Below are positions 24,603-32,692 of a DNA stretch of 64,000 bases, piece by piece. The notes beneath the pieces are model-generated. The model searched no databases. It saw only the letters and a program-made list of their open reading frames with translations, and was not told the DNA's origin. Each line of letters begins with the position of its first letter. Position 1 is the first letter of the stretch. Source of the stretch: Gemmatimonadota bacterium (GTDB lineage: Bacteria > Gemmatimonadota > Gemmatimonadetes > Gemmatimonadales > Gemmatimonadaceae); assembly GCA_028287235.1 (NCBI GenBank), contig JAQBQB010000025.1, positions 124,001-188,000 on the forward strand. The letters are read 5' to 3'. The translations under genes were made by a program, and so were the position numbers.

Positions 24603-25697
24603 ATGCTCAAAGGCCTCAAAGTACTCGATCTCACGCGAGTCCTCGCCGGACCGCTCGCGACCATGCTACTCGGTGACCTCGGCGCCGATGTCATCAAGGT
24701 AGAGCGGCCGGGCGCTGGCGATGACACCCGCGGCTGGGGCCCTCCCTTCGATACCGAGGGCCGGAGCGCGTACTATCTGAGCATCAATCGGAACAAGCTG
24801 GGACTGGGTGCGGACCTGGACTTGGACGCCGATCGCGCGCTGATCGAGCGGTTACTCGCCGAGGCGGATGTGGTCGTCGACAACTTCCGGCGCGGGACGC
24901 TCGAGAAAAAGGGAATCTCGCCTGAGGATTGGCGCGCCCGCCGGCCCGAGCTCGTTTGGTGCACGATCACCGGCTTCGGGCCAAACGTCGATCGCCCCGG
25001 CTACGACTTCGTCACGCAGGCCGAGAGCGGCTGGATGGCGATTACGGGCGAACCCGATGGCGATCCCATGAAGGCCGGCGTGGCGCTCGCCGACATTCTC
25101 GCGGGCAAGGACGCCGCCGTCGCCATCCTCGCGGCGGTGATTCAGCGAATGCGCACGGGCGTAGGCGCGCGGATCTTCATCTCGCTTGCCGACAGCGCGC
25201 GCGCGGCGCTCGTGAACGTCGGCCAGAATGCGCTCGTGAGCGGGCACGATGCGAAGCGGTGGGGCAACGCGCATCCGAATCTCGTCCCGTACCAGCTCTT
25301 CCGCGCCGCGGACAAACCGATCGTGATCGCGGTCGGCAGCGACGCGCAGTGGCTGGCGTGCGCACGCGCGCTCGGACTCGAGGCACTCGCCGCCGACTCG
25401 TCGCTCGCCACCAATGCCGGCCGTCTCGCGCGGCGCGAACGGATCGTGTCGGAATTCTCACGCCGCATTGCGACGGCTCCGGCCGCGACGTGGCGTACGG
25501 CGCTGGACGCGGCCGGCGTTCCGAACGGGATCGTGCATTCGGTACTCGAAGCGCTTCGCGAAACGAACGGTTCGGCGCTCACGGGAATGCCGTCGAGCGT
25601 GGGCGGTTCGGTCCGGTTCGCGCCGCCGGCCATCGACGAGCATGGCGAGGCGATTCGCGCGCGCGGCTGGGGCGCTTTCGAGGCGCTGGAGGGGTAG
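24603..25697 (+). CDS. CaiB/BaiF CoA-transferase family III protein
   Basis: 364 residues. The start block GLKVLDLTRVLAGPLATMLLGDLGADVIKVERPG is the family signature, followed by the catalytic-region pattern LSINRNKLGLG and the aspartate area around TGFGPNVDRPGYDFVTQAESGWM. These enzymes move CoA between acyl groups, or between acid and acyl-CoA, without a covalent relay. The substrate cannot be told. An ATG at 24603 is preceded by an in-frame TTG at 24600; the ATG is preferred. The next gene is the ECF sigma factor. Confidence 0.9.
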   Translation: MLKGLKVLDLTRVLAGPLATMLLGDLGADVIKVERPGAGDDTRGWGPPFDTEGRSAYYLSINRNKLGLGADLDLDADRALIERLLAEADVVVDNFRRGTLEKKGISPEDWRARRPELVWCTITGFGPNVDRPGYDFVTQAESGWMAITGEPDGDPMKAGVALADILAGKDAAVAILAAVIQRMRTGVGARIFISLADSARAALVNVGQNALVSGHDAKRWGNAHPNLVPYQLFRAADKPIVIAVGSDAQWLACARALGLEALAADSSLATNAGRLARRERIVSEFSRRIATAPAATWRTALDAAGVPNGIVHSVLEALRETNGSALTGMPSSVGGSVRFAPPAIDEHGEAIRARGWGAFEALEG

Positions 25698-25840
25698 CCG
25701 GCGAGTCGGTGACCGGACAGGTCTACCGATTGTTACGCGGTATGGAGCCGTTTCGTCTTATCTACGTGACGAGCCTCATCGAGCAGCGGGACGGGCCCCG
25801 TGCCCTGTCCCAAGCGCGCAAAGTGCGTTACTCTGTTGTC

Positions 25841-26422
25841 GTGAAGACGACGGAGCCAGCCCTGCGGGCTGATCAAAACGCGGTTGATCAGGACAACACT
25901 GATCAACTCATCATCCAGCGCGTGCTCGGCGGGAATCGCGACGAGTTCAAGACTCTGATTTCGCGGTACAGCGACCCGCTTTACCGTCATGCCCTGTGTA
26001 TGACGGGTAGTCCGGACGTTGCCGAAGACATTCTGCAGCTCAGCTTCATCAAGGCCTACCAGCATCTGGCCGAGGTTCGCGGTCGTTTCGATGCCTGGGT
26101 GTTCAGGATCGTCGCGAACGGCTGCAAGGATTGGCTGAAGAACATCCGCCGGTCGCACCTGAGCTACGACGAGGACGACCAGCCGTCGTCCTACTCGACG
26201 CCGGATGAGGAACTCGACCGGACCGAATTACGTACTGATTTGGACCGAGCGCTCGCGACCCTTCCCGGGTCCCTGCGCGAGGCGTTCGTGATGAAGCACG
26301 TGGAAGGCCGCTCGTACGAAGAGATGGCCGATTTGCTCGGTACTACGGTCGGAGCGCTGAAGATGCGCGTACACCGCGCGCGTGAAGCTCTCCAAGCACT
26401 CTTAGAGGAAAAGTACGCCTAA
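25841..26422 (+). CDS. ECF-type RNA polymerase sigma factor
   Basis: 193 residues from a GTG at 25841. Sigma region 2 contains FKTLISRYSDPLYRHALCMTGSPDVAEDILQLSFIKAYQHL (split here only for reading) and the DNA-melting segment AWVFRIVANGCKDWLKN; region 4 has LPGSLREAFVMKHVEGRSYEEMADLL. The linker lacks extra domains, so it is a plain ECF sigma. An in-frame ATG at 25742 would add 33 residues without ribosome-binding evidence and is less likely. A putative anti-sigma gene follows after one base, so the pair is probably a co-transcribed regulatory unit. Confidence 0.9.
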   Translation: MKTTEPALRADQNAVDQDNTDQLIIQRVLGGNRDEFKTLISRYSDPLYRHALCMTGSPDVAEDILQLSFIKAYQHLAEVRGRFDAWVFRIVANGCKDWLKNIRRSHLSYDEDDQPSSYSTPDEELDRTELRTDLDRALATLPGSLREAFVMKHVEGRSYEEMADLLGTTVGALKMRVHRAREALQALLEEKYA

Positions 26423-26423
26423 C

Positions 26424-26879
26424 ATGGTAGACGATCTCCGCTCCGACGACGGCCTAGGCGGGTTCGACGGCCACCATCATCGGCCGGTGACGCGACGCAG
26501 CGAAACGCAGCGTCCGCTCTCCGACCGGGAAGTGCCGCTGGGTCATCAGGAACAGGATGCACGTGTACTCGCGCCGGCGGTACACGCGTGGTTGGATGGT
26601 GAGCTTCCGGAAGCGAGCGTCCGCAAGGGTGACACCGCGCGCGACGTCGAGTTCTGGAAGAACGTGAACGTCGAGGTCGAGTCGCGGCGCCGTATGCGTA
26701 CGCCCGCGTACCTCGAGGCGCAAATCATGGAAGCGCTTCCGCAAACGGCTCCGCAGTTGATCACGCCGTGGTGGAGTCGCGAGTTCGTGATCACGCCAAT
26801 GGCGGCAGTCGGTGCGGCGGCAACCCTCGTGGTCGTCGCGGCCGCGGTCACCGCCGCGGTGATGTTCGTCGCTCGATAA
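26424..26879 (+). CDS. Putative membrane anti-sigma factor
   Basis: 151 residues: a polar N-terminal part containing HAWLDGELPEASVRKG (about 50-66) and a single C-terminal membrane helix (about 125-150, MAAVGAAATLVVVAAAVTAAVMFV). The short HAWLDGELPEA element looks like the start of anti-sigma domains, but the zinc ligands (HxxxCxxC) are absent, so it would be a zinc-free type. It starts one base after the sigma factor stop, which is the strongest argument for the role. The hydrophobic end fits attachment to the inner membrane. Confidence 0.6.
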   Translation: MVDDLRSDDGLGGFDGHHHRPVTRRSETQRPLSDREVPLGHQEQDARVLAPAVHAWLDGELPEASVRKGDTARDVEFWKNVNVEVESRRRMRTPAYLEAQIMEALPQTAPQLITPWWSREFVITPMAAVGAAATLVVVAAAVTAAVMFVAR

Positions 26880-26905
26880 CGCACGACGTTCGATTGGATT
26901 GTGCG

Positions 26906-26934
26906 ACGGCCAGCCTTCCGGGGCTGGCCGTTTT
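26906..26934 (+). terminator. Rho-independent terminator after the sigma/anti-sigma pair
   Basis: Stem ACGGCCAGCC with GGCTGGCCGT (10 bp, perfect), 6-nt loop, then TTT. It lies 26 bp after the anti-sigma stop. Confidence 0.8.
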
Positions 26935-27064
26935 GCGTCGCGGGAGGTGGGAGTTCCCCGATACCGCCGCCGTTTGACGGAACACAGCTTGCTTGAGCGA
27001 ACTCAGCGTACACCAGGCGGGTTGTCCGTATACAAGGGTTGTCGGCGGTTACCCTAGGGGACGC

Positions 27065-27295
27065 ATGTCACAAGCGGAACGGTTCGCACATTTGCTCCAG
27101 GAGTTCGAGCGCGTGGGCGTCGATCCGAACACGATCAGCGCCGGATTGGCCGTACGCGAGGAAGACGTTCTTCGCGCGCTCGCCGCGTTGCCGGACGGCG
27201 CCGGCCCATCGGCGTTCCTGTCCCAGTTGCGCGTGATGGTGACGCAGCTCGCCGACCAAGGCGAACGGCCGAGGCACGGCGGCTCATCGCTGTAG
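27065..27295 (+). CDS. Hypothetical small helical protein (76 aa)
   Basis: 76 residues from the ATG at 27065, with GGGGA at 8 bp before it. The product is helical with an arginine- and glutamate-rich surface (ERFAHLLQEFERVGVDPNTI, EEDVLRALAALPDG). It resembles small cytosolic hypothetical proteins, possibly with a helix-turn-helix-like fold. It lies directly upstream of the exported protein gene at 27306. No function is recognised. Confidence 0.65.
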   Translation: MSQAERFAHLLQEFERVGVDPNTISAGLAVREEDVLRALAALPDGAGPSAFLSQLRVMVTQLADQGERPRHGGSSL

Positions 27296-27305
27296 TTTTA
27301 GCCGC

Positions 27306-28445
27306 ATGACGCTTCGGTGCAGGATCTCCATCGCGTGGCTGGCCGCCGCCGTTGCCGGCGGTGTCGTACAGTCGGCGCCGCTTCGCGCGCAACGCGGCGC
27401 CGACTCGTCGTTCGCCGGACTCGTGGCGCGACTGTCGGAGCCGAGCGGCTACTTCGATTCCGACAATATCATCACCAACGAGGCGTCGTATCTTCACGTC
27501 GCGAGCCAGTTGGAAAAGGCGCACGTGCGCGGCGGGATCTATCTCGGCGTGGGCCCGGACCAGAACTTCTCGTACATCGCGCTGATCCGGCCCACGATCG
27601 CGTTCCTGATCGACATTCGGCGCGACAACCTGCTCGAGCACCTGCTCTTCAAGTCGCTGTTCATGATGTCGCGCAACCGGCTCGAGTACCTCTGCCTCCT
27701 GCTCGGCAAGCCGGTGCCGGCGGACGTGGAGAAGTGGACAGGACGGCCGACGCAGGAAGTATTGGCGTACCTCGGTGGAACGAAGGTCGATTCCCAAGCC
27801 GTAGACGCGACACGAAAGGCGAGCAACGCGCGCATCACGCGCATGAACGTTCCGCTCGACGCGCACGACCGCGACATGATCGACCGATACCGCGCGCAAT
27901 TCGTGGCCGAAGGGCTGGACACGCGCTACTCCAGCTTGGGGCGCAACAACCGGTTCGACTATCCGTCGTTCGGCGGCTTGATGGTCGCCACCGATCGCGC
28001 GGGGCGTCAGCTCAGCTACCTCGCCGACGAATCAGAATTTCAATTCGTGCGCACGATGCAGATGAACGACCGCATCGTGCCGATCGTGGGCAACGTCGCC
28101 GGCGACAAGGCACTCAAGGCGGTGGCCGTCTACGCCGCTGAGCACAACCTCAACGTGTCGGCGTTCTACCTGTCGAACGTGGAGCAGTATCTCATGGGGC
28201 GCGACGGCGGCTTCGACGCGTACGCGAAGAACGTGAAGCTGCTCCCGCACGACAGCACGAGCGTCATCATCCGCAGCTACTTCGGCGGGCGCTTTGGCGC
28301 GGGCCAACATCCGCTGTACGTGCCGGCGCCGGGGAACATCAGCACGTCGCTGGTGGAGCTCATGGACTCGTTCAACCGGGCCTTCGCGGCCGGCGAGCTG
28401 TGGGGATACACCGCGCTCGTCTCGGACCGTTACATCAAACCGTGA
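27306..28445 (+). CDS. Exported protein of unknown function (379 aa)
   Basis: A signal peptide is present (about residues 1-29, ending in SAPLRAQ, a signal-peptidase I site). The mature part contains a hydrophobic central block (IALIRPTIAFLIDIRRDNLLEHLLFKSLFMMSRNR, shown in two halves: RPTIAFLIDIRRDN and LLEHLLFKSLF), which is a recurring feature of a group of exported bacterial proteins without assigned activity. Later parts, including YPSFGGLMVATDRAG and YAAEHNLNVSAFYLSNVEQYLMG, look like an alpha/beta domain such as a nucleoside or SAM-like fold, but I cannot support a name. It overlaps the next gene by 4 bp (GTGA). Confidence 0.8.
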   Translation: MTLRCRISIAWLAAAVAGGVVQSAPLRAQRGADSSFAGLVARLSEPSGYFDSDNIITNEASYLHVASQLEKAHVRGGIYLGVGPDQNFSYIALIRPTIAFLIDIRRDNLLEHLLFKSLFMMSRNRLEYLCLLLGKPVPADVEKWTGRPTQEVLAYLGGTKVDSQAVDATRKASNARITRMNVPLDAHDRDMIDRYRAQFVAEGLDTRYSSLGRNNRFDYPSFGGLMVATDRAGRQLSYLADESEFQFVRTMQMNDRIVPIVGNVAGDKALKAVAVYAAEHNLNVSAFYLSNVEQYLMGRDGGFDAYAKNVKLLPHDSTSVIIRSYFGGRFGAGQHPLYVPAPGNISTSLVELMDSFNRAFAAGELWGYTALVSDRYIKP

Positions 28446-29077
28446 CGGCGAGCGACTCACCAGCGGGCGTGCGCATCCTCGCGCTGGGCGATTCCTACAC
28501 GATCGGCGAAGCGGTCGCGGAGAGCGAGCGCTGGCCGGTGCGGCTCGCCGAGCTGTTGCGCGCCGACGGAATTTCGTCGGCCGAGCCATTGATCGTCGCG
28601 CGCACCGGATGGACGACCGACGAGCTCTCGTCCGCAATCGATGCCGCAGACATCGCTCTGGCGGAGCCGTACGATCTCGTGACGCTGTTGATCGGCGTCA
28701 ACGATCAGTATCGCGGACGCGGCACGGAAGAATATCGGTCGCACGTTCGCACGCTGATCGATCGTGCAGTGGCATTCGCCGGCGCGCGCGCGTCGCGCGC
28801 GATCGTGCTATCGATTCCGGATTGGGGCGTGACGCCCTTCGCCGAGGGTCGCGATCGCGCGCGGATTGCGTCGGAGATCGACGCGTTCAACGCCGTCGGG
28901 CGCGACGAGACGTCTCGCGCCGGCGCTCGCTTCGTCGACGTCATGCCCATCTCACGGCGGGCGGCCGCGGAGCCCGCGCTCGTGGCGAGCGACGGGCTGC
29001 ATCCGTCCGGCCCGATGTACGACGAGTGGGCGCGGCTCGTGCTGCCAGTCGCGCTCGACGCGTTAGCTCAGTCCTAG
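28442..29077 (+). CDS. SGNH/GDSL-family esterase
   Basis: 211 residues from a GTG at 28442 that overlaps the previous stop. The GDSL serine is in GDSYT (about 17-21), the block III Gly and Asn are in GVNDQ, and the catalytic Asp/His pair is in DGLHPSG. The family hydrolyses ester bonds of lipids, sugars or peptidoglycan. No signal peptide is seen, so it is probably cytoplasmic. The last bases overlap the convergent M28 peptidase by 4 bp. Confidence 0.87.
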   Translation: MTASDSPAGVRILALGDSYTIGEAVAESERWPVRLAELLRADGISSAEPLIVARTGWTTDELSSAIDAADIALAEPYDLVTLLIGVNDQYRGRGTEEYRSHVRTLIDRAVAFAGARASRAIVLSIPDWGVTPFAEGRDRARIASEIDAFNAVGRDETSRAGARFVDVMPISRRAAAEPALVASDGLHPSGPMYDEWARLVLPVALDALAQS

Positions 29078-30174
29078 CGCCCCGGACAACCAACCATCGC
29101 GATCCGCCCCACCGCTGGCGGCTTGCGGCCGTCATACCACTGCGGTGCCGGTCCGTTGCCGAGAAGATCCACCGCGCCGACCGCCGCGCGGATGACGCCC
29201 GTCATGTGCGGAATGTCGGCGAGGCGTGCATCATCGTCCGCGCGGTGGTAGTCGGCGTGCAAGTCGAACGTCGACAACGTGTGCGCGGGAATTCCCGCGC
29301 GCGCGAAGGCGATGTTGTCGCTCCGCTCGAAGAATCCCTGGCAGAGTCGCTTGTCGGGGACCACCGGCAAACCGGCGACGGCGAGCATGTCGCCCATCGA
29401 TGAGCGGTCGTAACCGGTGAGCCACGCCCGCCCCGGACCACCGGCGAGCGAGTCGGGGCGATCGATCATCTCGATCTCGAGGTTTGCCGTCATTTTGTCG
29501 AGCGGAATCGCCGGGTGCGCGATGTACCAGCGCGTTCCGATCAGTCCAACCTCTTCACCGGTCGTCGCGACGAACACGATCGTGCGGTGCGGCTTCTGGC
29601 CGGATGCGAGCGCCTTCGCGATCTCGATCACCGCCACCGTGCCCGACGCATCGTCGTCCGCGCCATTGCAAATGGAGTCGGCGCCCAGCGCTCGGCACGG
29701 GCCATGTCCCACCGTGCCGAGGTGATCGTAGTGTGCGTCGACCACCACGGCGCTGTCGCTGCGCTCACCGTCGAGGATTCCGATGACGTTGTACGCGATG
29801 CCGCGTTTGTTTTCCGGAAGCAGGTTCCAAACGGCGAAGCTCTCCAGGCTGCGAGGGGTAGAGCCTTCGCCGGTCAACACGGGAACACGCTGCAGGTACC
29901 CGCCGCTGTCGCCGGCTGGCCGGAGGCCGGCTGCCTTCATCTGCGCGGCGATGTAGCGCGCGGCGCGGGCCCCTCCCGGCGACGCCGTCATGCGCCCTTC
30001 CATTGAATCGGCAGCGAGGGCGAACAGCTCCGCGCGTACGTTTGCTTCCGTCACCCGCTGCTCGAGCGCTTCGCGCTTCGCGGCGGGCGATTGGGCGCCA
30101 GCGGGCGACACGCCGGCGAGGCATGCGACGGCGAGCGTTGCGCCGCCTACCAAGAGGAGTCGAACCGTCTTCAT
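29074..30174 (-). CDS. Secreted M28-family zinc peptidase
   Basis: 366 residues with a signal peptide (about 1-28, ending GAQSPA). The zinc ligands of the aminopeptidase fold are visible: His in VDAHYDHLG, Asp in NGADDDASG, Glu pair in TTGEEVG, and a His in LHADYHRADD. The family removes N-terminal residues from peptides outside the cytoplasm. It is divergent from the lipoprotein gene at 30299 and convergent with the GDSL gene. Confidence 0.9.
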   Translation of the reverse strand: MKTVRLLLVGGATLAVACLAGVSPAGAQSPAAKREALEQRVTEANVRAELFALAADSMEGRMTASPGGARAARYIAAQMKAAGLRPAGDSGGYLQRVPVLTGEGSTPRSLESFAVWNLLPENKRGIAYNVIGILDGERSDSAVVVDAHYDHLGTVGHGPCRALGADSICNGADDDASGTVAVIEIAKALASGQKPHRTIVFVATTGEEVGLIGTRWYIAHPAIPLDKMTANLEIEMIDRPDSLAGGPGRAWLTGYDRSSMGDMLAVAGLPVVPDKRLCQGFFERSDNIAFARAGIPAHTLSTFDLHADYHRADDDARLADIPHMTGVIRAAVGAVDLLGNGPAPQWYDGRKPPAVGRIAMVGCPGR

Positions 30175-30298
30175 GAATATTGGATTTTGGGATGAACAGG
30201 CCTTCCGCCGAGCCCATGATGGAACTTACACATAGGTACGGGATTGCGACTCCAGTCCGGCGTCGCATCTTGTGAATATTCTTTTACCGGACGTGCGC

Positions 30299-30835
30299 AT
30301 GCGCCGTGCTCTTCTGCTCCTCGCTGTCGGCGGTTGTGTCAGCGCGAACACGCCCGCGGAGGAAACCACTCCACGGCAGGCCGCCATCTACCAGAGCCGG
30401 GAAACGGGAACGCTCCTCGCCGAGGCGCCTCGAAGCGTCGCCATCACCATCGCCGCGCCTCCGGCCGCGGTGTGGGTGGCCGTCAAAAAGGTCTACTCCG
30501 ACTTCGAGATTCCGGTCACCGTCGAGAACATGCCGGCGCACCAGTTGGGCAACGCCAACTTCTACAAGTCGCGTGAGCTCGGTGGCCGCCCCATGGGCGA
30601 TTTCGTCGACTGCGGATCGGGAATGACCGGTCCGAAGGCGTCGTCGTACCGGATCTACATCTCCTTGCTCACCGAAGTTTCCACGGACGGCAAGGGCGGA
30701 ACGGACGTTCACACGACGTTCGTTCCGATGGGCCAGGACATGAGCGGCAACAGCACCGACCGCATTCCGTGCGGCTCGAGCGGTCGGTTCGAGCAGTATT
30801 TCCTCGATCACGTCAAGTCAACGCTGGGCAAGTAG
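30299..30835 (+). CDS. Hypothetical lipoprotein (178 aa)
   Basis: 178 residues from the ATG at 30299. The start MRRALLLLAVGGC is a lipoprotein signal peptide. The mature protein has balanced composition with a beta-rich pattern (SVAITIAAPPAAVWVAVKKVY, FEIPVTVENM), like a START- or SRPBCC-type cavity fold; the sequence PPAAVWVAV is typical of such folds. A GTG at 30293 and one at 30272 are alternatives. It is divergent from the M28 peptidase gene and convergent with the amidohydrolase. Confidence 0.75.
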   Translation: MRRALLLLAVGGCVSANTPAEETTPRQAAIYQSRETGTLLAEAPRSVAITIAAPPAAVWVAVKKVYSDFEIPVTVENMPAHQLGNANFYKSRELGGRPMGDFVDCGSGMTGPKASSYRIYISLLTEVSTDGKGGTDVHTTFVPMGQDMSGNSTDRIPCGSSGRFEQYFLDHVKSTLGK

Positions 30836-30838
30836 CGC

Positions 30839-32542
30839 TCAGCGCGTTCCGACGGCGTACCCCGGTCCGCGCAACGCGCGACCGGGTTTGGCGCCGGTGT
30901 GCACTCCGTCGCGAATGACCTGTGCACCGTTCACCCAGACGTCGCGCACGCCCACGGACAGTTGCTTCGGCTGCTCGTACGTCGCGCGGTCGCCGATCGT
31001 CGCCGGATCGAAGACCACGACGTCGGCGAACATGCCGGGCTTGAGCATTCCGCGGTCGTGAATCGACAGCCGCTCCGCGACGGCCGACGTCATCTTGCGA
31101 ACCGCATCCTCGAGGGGAATGACGTGCTCCTCGCGTACGTACTTACCGAGGATGCGCGGAAAGTTGCCGAAGGTGCGCGGATGGGTGAGCGCGCGGACGC
31201 TGTCCGGATCGGGACCGCCGGCGTCGCTGCCGAACTTCATCCATGGCTGCTGCATCTGCAGCTTGATGTTGTCTTCGCTCATCAGGAAGTAGATCGTCTC
31301 GACGCGACTGCGCTCGCTGAGGATGAGGTCCATCGCGGCATCGAGATAGTTCGCGTTTTTCATCTGCGCGATCTCGGAGAGTCGCTTGCCGATGTACGGC
31401 TGATTCTGCGCCTGACGAAGGCTCGTGATGAGCACGCCGGCGGGCGTGGCCAACTCGCACAAATTCTCCCACTCGCTGGTCGGGTGCTCGACTTCCTGAT
31501 GAATCTTCGCGCGGATCTGCGGGCTCGCGAGATTCTCGTACAGCTTGCCCTCGGCGGAGAATTCCGGAGGCAGGCACGACGTGAGCCCCGTGCCGCCGGC
31601 GGTGTACGGGTACATGTTCGCCTGCAGGTCGATGCCGGCGGCGCGCGCCGAGTCGATCTTCGCGATCGCCATGCGTGCTTTCGGCCAGTTGCGAATGCCC
31701 GCCGCCTTGAGGTGGTAGATCTCGCCCGGCACGCCGCTCTCGCGCGAGATGCGAATCACCTCGTCGATTGCTTCGAGATACCGATCTGCCTCCGAGCGCA
31801 TGTGCGTGATGTACACGCCGCCGTACGGCGCCATCGCCTTCGACTCCTCGACCAGCTCTTCGGTGGTGGCGAAGGTGTTGGGCGGATAGATCAGCGCGCT
31901 CGCCATGCCGAACGCTCCGTCTTCCATGGCGCGCCGGACCGCGGCGCGCATGGAGTCGAGCGCGCTGCCGGTGGCCGCGCCCATGCGCTCGGACATTCCG
32001 TACACCCGAATCGTTCCCGCGCCCACGAACGATCCTACGTTCTGCGAGATGCCGTGCGCTTGCATGGCGCTGAGCCAGGCGTCGAAGCCGTGCGGGGTGG
32101 CAAACCGGCGCATCATGTCGTTCGCGCCGGCGGGAAGCGTTGCCGGATTCAACGGCGCGGGGGTCGAGCCCTCGCCGAGGATGCCGGTGGTCACGCCCTG
32201 GGTGACCTTGCCGAGCTGTCGTCCGTCGCCCGCGAGGAGCTGTCCGCCCGACTGATCCTGGATATCGATGAATCCGGGCGCGACGACGAGGTTGCGCGCG
32301 TCGACGCGGGACTTTGCCTGCGCGTTGCGCAGCATGCCGCGCGGCACCACCGCAGCGATGCGGTCGCCGCGAATTCCGACGTCGCCGTAGAACCAGGCCG
32401 CGCCCGTTCCATCGACGACGCGGCCGTTCTCGATGACCACGTCGTAGGCGCCCGACGGTGTGGGGGCGGTGAGAGAGCCGGTGGCGGCGCCGCGACAGGC
32501 GGCGACGAGGACCAGCGCGACAGACGCGACTCGCTTGCGCAT
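30839..32542 (-). CDS. Exported amidohydrolase, D-aminoacylase type, with altered first metal motif
   Basis: 567 residues. A lipobox (VLVAACRG) is followed by the N-terminal beta-sandwich, the TIM-barrel and the C-terminal GMLKPGMFADVVVFDP sandwich of the amidohydrolase superfamily. Later metal residues are present: His in YITHMRSE, His in IYHLKAAG and Asp in FGSDAGG. The first motif, HxH in D-aminoacylases (GFIDSHTH), reads GFIDIQDQS, so two metal histidines are glutamines. D-aminoacylase-like enzymes already use a reduced metal site, so activity may remain. Expected reaction: cleavage of N-acyl-D-amino acids or similar in the periplasm. Confidence 0.85.
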   Translation of the reverse strand: MRKRVASVALVLVAACRGAATGSLTAPTPSGAYDVVIENGRVVDGTGAAWFYGDVGIRGDRIAAVVPRGMLRNAQAKSRVDARNLVVAPGFIDIQDQSGGQLLAGDGRQLGKVTQGVTTGILGEGSTPAPLNPATLPAGANDMMRRFATPHGFDAWLSAMQAHGISQNVGSFVGAGTIRVYGMSERMGAATGSALDSMRAAVRRAMEDGAFGMASALIYPPNTFATTEELVEESKAMAPYGGVYITHMRSEADRYLEAIDEVIRISRESGVPGEIYHLKAAGIRNWPKARMAIAKIDSARAAGIDLQANMYPYTAGGTGLTSCLPPEFSAEGKLYENLASPQIRAKIHQEVEHPTSEWENLCELATPAGVLITSLRQAQNQPYIGKRLSEIAQMKNANYLDAAMDLILSERSRVETIYFLMSEDNIKLQMQQPWMKFGSDAGGPDPDSVRALTHPRTFGNFPRILGKYVREEHVIPLEDAVRKMTSAVAERLSIHDRGMLKPGMFADVVVFDPATIGDRATYEQPKQLSVGVRDVWVNGAQVIRDGVHTGAKPGRALRGPGYAVGTR

Positions 32543-32692
32543 GCTGAACTCGGTGTGGGTGGCGATGAACGGTCGACAGAGAATGCCGTGTGGGCGTTTC
32601 TGCCGCTAGAGACAGTGGACATCCGGCGTGCGCCGAGGCAGAATTTCAGTCAAGCATCCGCGTCATCCCGTCTCAATTTCGGAGAAAGCCTC

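Noticed and set aside
24418-24603. 61-codon plus-strand ORF before the CoA transferase
   Set aside because: Its end overlaps the real ATG, it has no ribosome site, and the composition is irregular; the region reads as promoter.
30899-32692. Long plus-strand frame that extends the S9 peptidase ORF to 1268 residues
   Set aside because: This part is antisense to the amidohydrolase gene, is Arg/His/Ala-rich like a GC-rich shadow frame, and the true S9 start at 32693 has a signal peptide and a ribosome site.
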